From an uncultured Eubacteriales bacterium (GTDB lineage Bacteria; Bacillota; Clostridia; Oscillospirales; CAG-272), in assembly GCA_905201895.1 (NCBI GenBank), contig CAJKPX010000078.1, positions 1 to 9,569 on the forward strand: a DNA stretch of 9,569 nucleotides, given 5' to 3'. The position numbers and the translations under genes were made by a program. Under the pieces are notes generated by a model. The model was not told the origin of the DNA. It saw nothing but the letters and a program-made list of their open reading frames with translations, and made no database searches. Positions 4,997-9,569 of this stretch are shown here, piece after piece (positions within the stretch are counted from its first letter, which is position 1; each line of letters begins with the position of its first letter).

Positions 4997-6100
4997 TTAC
5001 ATCGTTACCGTGCCGTCTGCATTTACGGTAAAGGTAATGGATTGTGTACCGCTGTAAATGCGAATCTGCGAGCCTGCTGCTTGCGTCCAAGCTCTTGCCG
5101 TGATGGTGTACGTGCCCGCTTCCATATTTCTCAAGGTGTAGCAGAAGAAGTAATCGCCCTCATCGGCTGTAATAGTTCCCTCACCTGCGTTAAGTACCGT
5201 GTAGAGGTATCTGCAATTGGTTGTAACTGTTTTACCATTGTAAGTGAACTCAAAGCCAATTGCCTCAAGCTCTTCGTAGTTGCCCGTGAGCGTTGCAACG
5301 AAACGTGCATCTGCCGTGGTTCCGTTGTCAGCGGTCTGGAAGCCTTCCACAACAGCCTTGGGGGTTGTGTTTGCGGTCGGTGCCGTAAACTTAAAGTTGT
5401 CAATCTCAACTGCACCGTTTTCACAACGAAGCACCAACGATCGCATATCCGCTTTTACGGAAGGATTGGCATAATCGTTGTTTGTTCTCGAGCCGGTAGC
5501 GAACACGGTACCGTCCTCGGCATTGGTGATGGTGGTGGTAATCGTTTTTCCCGTCCAAACGAGCTTTGCGTGAAAGGGGGTGTTGAGCAGGGAAGGAAAG
5601 GTCTCGGTATCATACGGTGCATACGTATCTCCCGCGCGCACATCCCAATTTCCATTGCGGAATTCTATTTGGTTGTACCATCCGCCGGGTGCTACAAAGA
5701 GAATGCGGACCATACCGTCTCCGTCTTCGTTGTCCCATGTACTGTCTGTAATTTTGAAATCAAAATCAAAGGTATACGTATCGGTTGACGCGTAGTTGTT
5801 GACACCACCAATAACCGTGGGCCAATTAAATGCTACACCGTTATTGGGCTGGAGCTTCATTACGCCGTCATCAAACGTGGGAGCGGTTCCTTGGAAGCGG
5901 GTTGATTCCAATGCCCAATAGCCGTCTTGCGTAAAATCGCTAGAGTCTGCATAATCGAAGGAATCTACGAATTCCATCGTGTTTGTGGTTGCGCCGACCG
6001 CTTCTGCACTCACTACTATGCCACTGATAACCAGCGACTGAAGAATGAATACCATACAGAGCAGCGCAGACAGCAATTTTTTGGTCGTTCTTTTTTTCAT
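4997..6100 (-). CDS. Secreted two-domain beta-sandwich protein (LamG-like plus clostridial C-terminal domain)
   Basis: The 367-residue product starts with a clear Sec signal peptide (basic MKKRTTKK, hydrophobic 9-30, likely cleavage after VSA at 32 or EA at 34). Residues about 42-240 read as a concanavalin/laminin-G-like jelly roll (DSFDY near the start, TYTFDFDFKITD in the middle, AVEIDNFKFTAP at the end), a fold often used for glycan or protein binding. After a Thr/Pro linker (about 239-247), residues about 248-367 form a second beta-sandwich (ARFVATLTGNYEELEAIGFE, then GTYTITARAW and ITFTVNADGT). I associate this domain with secreted proteins of gut Clostridia. There is no LPXTG motif, S-layer repeat, dockerin or recognisable catalytic motif, so release or loose surface attachment is likely. 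AAGGAGAG precedes the ATG. Base composition is more AT-rich than the flanking housekeeping genes, which fits horizontal acquisition or a different codon bias. Confidence 0.88.
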   Translation of the reverse strand: MKKRTTKKLLSALLCMVFILQSLVISGIVVSAEAVGATTNTMEFVDSFDYADSSDFTQDGYWALESTRFQGTAPTFDDGVMKLQPNNGVAFNWPTVIGGVNNYASTDTYTFDFDFKITDSTWDNEDGDGMVRILFVAPGGWYNQIEFRNGNWDVRAGDTYAPYDTETFPSLLNTPFHAKLVWTGKTITTTITNAEDGTVFATGSRTNNDYANPSVKADMRSLVLRCENGAVEIDNFKFTAPTANTTPKAVVEGFQTADNGTTADARFVATLTGNYEELEAIGFEFTYNGKTVTTNCRYLYTVLNAGEGTITADEGDYFFCYTLRNMEAGTYTITARAWTQAAGSQIRIYSGTQSITFTVNADGTVTM

Positions 6101-6141
6101 GGGTTTACTCTCCTTTTTTGAACATTTTGTTTATTCATTTC

Positions 6142-6178
6142 GATCAACCGGTTGCCATTCTGGGCAACTCGGCTAACC
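6142..6178 (-). promoter_or_regulatory. 5'-leader hairpin of the secreted-protein mRNA
   Basis: On the minus-strand RNA a 6-bp stem (GUUGCC/GGCAAC, loop CAGAAU) is extended past one bulged A by nine more pairs, three of which are G-U wobbles. The wobbles become C-A mismatches on the plus strand, so the structure fits minus-strand RNA only. It begins within a few bases of the predicted transcript start and ends 41 bases before the ATG. It may be a 5' stabiliser or a regulatory element; I recognise no known riboswitch class. Confidence 0.6.
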
Positions 6179-6187
6179 TGTATTATG

Positions 6188-6216
6188 ATTTTACACGCTT
6201 TTCATGGATTTGTCCA
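6188..6216 (-). promoter_or_regulatory. Promoter of the secreted protein/small peptide operon
   Basis: On the minus strand, TGGACA (6211-6216) is 17 bases from TAAAAT (6188-6193), each 5 of 6 to consensus. The predicted start near 6181 places the hairpin at 6142-6178 at the very 5' end of the mRNA. A second possible promoter (TTGTCA, 16-base gap, TATACA) lies further upstream, around 6224-6251. Confidence 0.65.
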
Positions 6217-6463
6217 GAATATTTTTGTATAATTATTGGCAAGAAGTTGACAAATCCTTTTTTGGAGGAAGGGAAGCTGCGAACTTTCCACGCATCATCA
6301 AGTGGAGCATACTCTTTCTTTCGAAAGAAGAAATTATGACGGGAAGAGAATTGTTCTTTGCTTCAAGGCATGGGGACGCCTGAATGAAATACGAGTCTTT
6401 TTCAATCCCCTTTTCTTGCCACAATTAAAAATTGCTGAAAAAGTTTTTGAAAGAGGGAGAGGG
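6217..6463. other. Intergenic stretch between the secreted-protein gene and malQ
   Basis: I see no gene here. The stretch contains a perfect 14-base palindrome TTCTTTCGAAAGAA (6316-6329), a small CAATT-AAA-AATTG inverted repeat (6422-6434), and at about 6436-6463 the tail of hairpin copy C (minus strand CCCTCTCCCTCTTTC followed by AAAAACTTTTTC). The open frame at 6233-6424 on the minus strand would need a TTG start without a ribosome site. Confidence 0.5.
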
Positions 6464-6515
6464 TGCAGGGAGAGGGAGAGAACTTTTTTCAAAAAGTTCT
6501 CTCCCTCTCCCTGCA
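6464..6515 (-). terminator. Hairpin copy C after malQ (25-bp perfect stem)
   Basis: A perfect 25-bp inverted repeat (6464-6488 with 6491-6515) with apex GA on the minus strand begins 13 bases after the malQ stop. The arm reads TGCAGGGAGAGGGAGAGAAC plus a T-run. The stem is followed on the minus strand by a pyrimidine stretch and TTTCAAAAACTTTTTC, whose TTTCAAAAA is complementary to the apical TTTTTGAAA. There is no immediate U-run. It is the longest of the four family members, apparently extended by GGGAGA-type repeats on both arms. Confidence 0.75.
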
Positions 6516-6528
6516 TATCCCCAATTTT

Positions 6529-7956
6529 TCACCTTCCATACAAGCGGTTCCAGTCGCGGAATTTTTGGGGGTTAAGTGAATCGAGCTGAGCCTTTGTGAT
6601 GCGGTAGCTCCAATTGCCCTCGCTGCGTCCGGGCGTGTTGATGCGCGTATCGCTGCCGAACTGCAAAAGGTCCTGAACGGGCAGAACGAGCAGACCGGCG
6701 TGACTTGCGAACATGGTGCGCAGGACGGCGTTGTAGCAGGCGTCCCAATCGCCCTCGTAGCCGCAATAACGCATCAGGTGTGCGCGCGTGGCGTCATCCT
6801 GATCCCAAACGTAGCCGAGCAGCGTGTTGTTATCGTGCGTGCCCGTGTAGGCAACGCAGTTGTTGTCATAGTTATGCGGCAGATGCGGCGAGCCCTCGTC
6901 ACCGAGGAAGGCGAACTGCAAAACGCGCATGCCGGGGTATCCGCTGTCGCGCACCAGCTTTTCCACGGCGGGGGTGATGTCGCCCAGGTCCTCGGCAATC
7001 ATCAGCTTGCCCTCACAGATCGGGCGGATGGCGCGGATAAAGGACATGCCGGGTCCCTTTTTCCAAACGCCGTTTCGCGCGGTGGTCTCGCCGGCGGGGA
7101 TGCTGAAATAGGACTCCAGACCGCGGAAATGGTCGATACGTACGCCATCAAAGAGCTCCATCATAAAGGACATGCGCTCACACCACCAGGCATAGCCGTC
7201 CTGCTTCATGCGGCGCCAATCGTAGAGCGGGTTTCCCCAGAGCTGACCGTCTGCCGAGAAATAGTCGGGCGGAACGCCTGCCACGGCGGTGGGTCGGTTG
7301 CGCTGATCAAGCTGAAAGAGCTCGCGGTTTGCCCAAACGTCGGAGCTGTCAAGGGCAACGTAGATCGGAATGTCGCCCACAATCCGCACGCCGCGTGCGT
7401 TGGCGTATTCCTTGAGAGCCGCCCATTGGCGGCAGAATTCATACTGTGTAAACTCCCACGTGCGGAGTGCTTCCTCGTCGGGGACGTCCACCGTCCAATC
7501 GAGCCACTCGGCGCCGCCGTTTGCCGCCTTGAGTGCCATGAAGCGGCAGAAATTTGCGATCTGCGGGTGCGCCGTGAGAAAGGCGTCGATCGGTGCGCGG
7601 TCGCGCACGCGTGCGGCGGCACGGGTAAGCAGGGGCATGCGCTCCTTGGTGAGACGGTCGAATTCGCAGGCGAAGGGCGTTTTCTGCTCTGCGGAACGAA
7701 GCTCGGCATCGGTCAGGAGCCCCTCGCTGTGAAGCGTGGGCAGGTCAATGAAATAGGGGTTGACGCTGAACGCGCTAAAGGATTTGTAGGGCGAGTTGCA
7801 ATCGTCGGGCAGCGTGAAGGGAAGCACCTGCCAGATTCCAAAGCCGCTCTCGGCGAGAAAGTCGATCCACTCGCGTGCCTCGGCGCCGAGTGAGCCCTCG
7901 GAATATTTACCCCAAAGGGAGGAGACGTGCATGAGCACGCCGCTGCTGCGTTTCAT
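6529..7956 (-). CDS. malQ: 4-alpha-glucanotransferase (amylomaltase, GH77)
   Basis: Cytoplasmic enzyme that transfers alpha-1,4-glucan segments between maltodextrins, releasing glucose, in starch/maltodextrin or glycogen metabolism. The 475-residue product is near the usual bacterial length of about 500 and carries the GH77 motifs. The N-terminus is KRSSGVLMHVSSL and the donor region is GIWQVLPF followed by SPYKSFSAFSVNP. The catalytic nucleophile is D275 in GVRIDHFRGLESY, the acid/base is E322 in AEDLGDITP, and the transition-state Asp is D375 in TGTHDNNT; the C-terminal NTPGRSEGNW segment is also present. GAGG about 11 bases before the ATG is a somewhat distant ribosome site, but the N-terminus matches the family. 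It stands alone, with its own promoter divergent from lysC and a long hairpin after the stop. No maltose transporter or phosphorylase gene is in view. Confidence 0.97.
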   Translation of the reverse strand: MKRSSGVLMHVSSLWGKYSEGSLGAEAREWIDFLAESGFGIWQVLPFTLPDDCNSPYKSFSAFSVNPYFIDLPTLHSEGLLTDAELRSAEQKTPFACEFDRLTKERMPLLTRAAARVRDRAPIDAFLTAHPQIANFCRFMALKAANGGAEWLDWTVDVPDEEALRTWEFTQYEFCRQWAALKEYANARGVRIVGDIPIYVALDSSDVWANRELFQLDQRNRPTAVAGVPPDYFSADGQLWGNPLYDWRRMKQDGYAWWCERMSFMMELFDGVRIDHFRGLESYFSIPAGETTARNGVWKKGPGMSFIRAIRPICEGKLMIAEDLGDITPAVEKLVRDSGYPGMRVLQFAFLGDEGSPHLPHNYDNNCVAYTGTHDNNTLLGYVWDQDDATRAHLMRYCGYEGDWDACYNAVLRTMFASHAGLLVLPVQDLLQFGSDTRINTPGRSEGNWSYRITKAQLDSLNPQKFRDWNRLYGR

Positions 7957-8000
7957 GATGGTGAAGTCCTCTTTTCAATCAGTATTTCGCGGATGATGAT

Positions 8001-8029
8001 ATTATAACAGATTTTTTTTGCACTTGCAA
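8001..8029 (-). promoter_or_regulatory. Promoter of malQ
   Basis: On the minus strand, TTGCAA (8024-8029) is 17 bases from TATAAT (8001-8006). The -10 is preceded by TGT, giving an extended -10 (TGTTATAAT). An A-run lies in the spacer. The predicted start near 7994 gives a leader of about 40 bases. Confidence 0.8.
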
Positions 8030-8102
8030 CCGATTTGCGCCTTTTTTTGCTATTCTGCATTGAAAAGGTCTCAAAATTTTACTCCTTTCGGCATTTTGTA
8101 TC

Positions 8103-8131
8103 TTGACAAACGGCAACGGATTTCATATAAT
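8103..8131 (+). promoter_or_regulatory. Sigma-A promoter of the aspartate kinase gene
   Basis: TTGACA (8103-8108), 17 bases, TATAAT (8126-8131): a perfect consensus match. Transcription should start near 8138, leaving a leader of about 70 bases. That is too short for a lysine riboswitch or a T-box. Confidence 0.9.
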
Positions 8132-8147
8132 ATATTAGTATCAGCTT

Positions 8148-8178
8148 CGCGCGATTCCGAAAAATGGATTGATGCGCG
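8148..8178 (+). promoter_or_regulatory. Leader hairpin upstream of the aspartate kinase gene
   Basis: CGCGC (8148-8152) pairs with GCGCG (8174-8178), and inner ATTCC/GGATT segments allow partial extension. It lies about 10 bases after the predicted transcript start and 29 bases before the ATG. It could affect mRNA stability or translation; no U-run follows, so attenuation is unlikely. Confidence 0.4.
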
Positions 8179-8207
8179 GATCTCTTGAAAGGATGTAACA
8201 GAGAATT

Positions 8208-9524
8208 ATGGGATTGAAGGTTGTAAAATTTGGCGGCTCCTCGCTGGCAGATGCGGAGCAATTCCGCAAGGTTGCCGCAATCGTGAAGGCGGACCCCAAC
8301 CGTCGCTTTGTGGTGGCATCGGCACCCGGCAAGCGTTTTTCGGGTGACGTGAAGGTGACCGATATGCTCTACCATTGCTATGAGATGGTGCGCAATCGCG
8401 AGGACATTACCGAATATTATCAGCAGATCTGCGAGAGATACAACGGCATCATTCGCGATCTCGGCTTGAATTTTGATATCACGGGCGAGCTGGAATATAT
8501 CCGCAACGCCATCACGCATCACTCGGGTCGCGATTTTGCGGCAAGCCGCGGAGAATATCTCAACTCGATCATTCTCGCAAAGTTTCTCGGCTTTGATTTC
8601 ATTGATGCTGAATCGGTTGTGTTCTTCCGGGAAAACGGACTCTATGACGACGAAAGAACCGATGCAGAGCTGCGTGCCGAGCTGAAAAAGCATAAGTACG
8701 CCGTAATTCCGGGATTTTACGGCGTGATGCCCAACGGCACCATCAAGACCTTCAGCCGCGGCGGCTCGGATATCACGGGCTCGATCGTTTCGCGTGCTGC
8801 GGATGCAGAAATCTACGAGAACTGGACCGACGTTTCGGGCTGCCTCATGGCAGACCCTCGCATCGTGGATGATCCCAAGCCGATCAAAACCATCACCTAT
8901 CGCGAGCTGCGCGAGCTCTCCTACATGGGCGCATCGGTGCTGCATGAGGATGCGATCTTCCCCGTGCGCTACGCAGGCATTCCGATCAATATCCGCAACA
9001 CCAACGATCCCGCCGCTCCCGGCACCATGATCGTGGCAAGCACCAACGAATATGACTCCGAATGGGTCATCACGGGCGTTGCGGGTAAGAAGGGCTTTTC
9101 GGTTATCAACATTGAAAAGGATATGATGAACTCCGAGATCGGCTTTGGCAGAAAGGTGCTGGACGTGATGGAGGACAACGGCATTTCCTTTGAACACCTG
9201 CCCTCGGGCGTTGACACCATGAGCGTGGTTGTGATGACCTCCTATCTCGATGCGCGCCGTGAGCGCGTGCTCGCTTCGATCAACAAGCGTGTACGTCCCG
9301 ACAGCGTGGTGATTGAGGACGGTCTTGCGTTGCTCGCCGTTGTGGGACGCGGCATGGTCAAGGCAAAGGGAACGGCAGCTCGCGTGTTCGATGCGATCTC
9401 GGATGCGGGCATCAACATCCGCATGATCGACCAGGGCTCGAGCGAGCTCAATATCATCGTTGGTGTGGAGGAGCGCGATCTTGAGAGCGCCATCAACGCC
9501 ATCTACCGCGAGTTTGTGAAATAA
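8208..9524 (+). CDS. lysC: Aspartate kinase (aspartokinase)
   Basis: Phosphorylates L-aspartate with ATP, the first step toward lysine, threonine, methionine and diaminopimelate. The 438-residue product has an N-terminal amino-acid kinase domain with KFGGSS (7-12), the SRGGSDITGS loop (183-192) and TDVSGCLMADPRIV (207-220), then SYMGASVLHEDAIFPVRYA. Two C-terminal ACT domains follow, at about 290-360 (VAGKKGFSVINIEKD) and about 374-438 (LLAVVGRGMVKAKGTAARVF...SSELNIIVGV); these normally carry allosteric control by lysine and/or threonine. The length and motifs are those of a complete monofunctional enzyme. The ATG is set by the conserved MGLKVVKFGG start; the nearest good ribosome site, AAAGGA, is 14 bases away, which is longer than usual. 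It is monocistronic as far as the window shows. The feedback specificity cannot be read from the sequence. Confidence 0.96.
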   Translation: MGLKVVKFGGSSLADAEQFRKVAAIVKADPNRRFVVASAPGKRFSGDVKVTDMLYHCYEMVRNREDITEYYQQICERYNGIIRDLGLNFDITGELEYIRNAITHHSGRDFAASRGEYLNSIILAKFLGFDFIDAESVVFFRENGLYDDERTDAELRAELKKHKYAVIPGFYGVMPNGTIKTFSRGGSDITGSIVSRAADAEIYENWTDVSGCLMADPRIVDDPKPIKTITYRELRELSYMGASVLHEDAIFPVRYAGIPINIRNTNDPAAPGTMIVASTNEYDSEWVITGVAGKKGFSVINIEKDMMNSEIGFGRKVLDVMEDNGISFEHLPSGVDTMSVVVMTSYLDARRERVLASINKRVRPDSVVIEDGLALLAVVGRGMVKAKGTAARVFDAISDAGINIRMIDQGSSELNIIVGVEERDLESAINAIYREFVK

Positions 9525-9532
9525 AGGAATAT

Positions 9533-9566
9533 GCGGGGGAAGCTTTTTGAAAAAAGTTTCCCCCGC
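9533..9566 (+). terminator. Hairpin copy D after lysC
   Basis: A 16-bp stem (9533-9548 with 9551-9566), complete apart from one G-U pair, with a GA apex starts 8 bases after the lysC stop. The arm reads GCGGGGGAAGCTTTTT and the stem is followed by CCC, where the window ends. It is the fourth member of the family seen at 17-52, 4380-4415 and 6464-6515. Confidence 0.7.
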
Positions 9567-9569
9567 CCC

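Noticed and set aside
4827..6100. Lasso peptide or other RiPP cluster based on the YxxP motif of the small gene
   Set aside because: No B1/B2 (RRE, protease), asparagine-synthetase-like cyclase, radical SAM, YcaO or transporter gene lies in the window, and the peptide lacks a clear core. Only the leader-like motif remains, kept as an observation.
6233..6424. 63-codon minus-strand frame between the secreted-protein gene and malQ
   Set aside because: It would need a TTG start, has no Shine-Dalgarno, covers the upstream promoter region and shows no recognisable motif.
8109..8207. Lysine riboswitch or T-box upstream of aspartate kinase
   Set aside because: Only about 70 bases separate the predicted start from the ATG, too short for either, and no T-box TGG motif or terminator/antiterminator pair is present.
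8414..8868. Aspartate kinase variant motif TDVSGCLMADPR in place of the commoner TDVDGIYTADPR
   Set aside because: From memory, this form is usual in clostridial aspartokinases; all other catalytic motifs are intact, so it is not evidence of altered function.

Overview
The window looks like a chromosomal stretch from a low-oxygen, gut-type Clostridia (Bacillota) bacterium, probably in the Oscillospiraceae/Christensenellales neighbourhood. The grounds are an RNase Y gene, a DUF5685/J-domain cluster of the kind I associate with these bacteria, near-consensus sigma-A promoters (TTGACA-17-TATAAT), AGGAGG ribosome sites, GC-rich genes separated by AT-rich gaps, and a repeated intergenic hairpin. 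The lineage is inferred from content; there is no rRNA or tRNA in the window.

Layout, left to right. (1) rny (RNase Y), minus strand, with a consensus promoter and a long perfect hairpin after its stop. (2) A four-gene minus-strand operon, transcribed from about 4281 to a terminator at 1787-1821: a DUF5685 protein, a 94-residue TPR-like protein with a cysteine-rich tail, a J-domain protein with a matching cysteine-rich tail, and a six-helix membrane protein resembling an ECF transporter S component. The first two genes overlap by ATGA and the other gaps are 40 and 18 bases. (3) A roughly 2 kb section (4380-6515) of visibly lower GC, bracketed by two inward-facing copies of the dispersed hairpin. 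It holds a secreted two-domain beta-sandwich protein and, 26 bases after it, a 47-codon small gene with a perfect Shine-Dalgarno. The rest is hairpin-rich intergenic sequence. (4) malQ (4-alpha-glucanotransferase), minus strand. (5) A divergent promoter pair, then an aspartate kinase gene (lysC) on the plus strand, ending in another copy of the hairpin at the window edge.

The housekeeping genes (RNA decay, maltodextrin metabolism, aspartate-family amino acid synthesis) are ordinary. The less described parts are four. First, the DUF5685/TPR/J-domain/membrane operon, with paired nine-cysteine tails and terpenoid-synthase-like Asp motifs in DUF5685. Second, the secreted protein plus small-peptide pair, whose mRNA is predicted to begin with a long bulged hairpin. 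Third, a family of four long hairpins with a constant GA apex and compensatory base changes. Fourth, a second two-copy hairpin family with compensatory changes placed after operon ends. No CRISPR array, tRNA, rRNA, transposase or integrase was seen.
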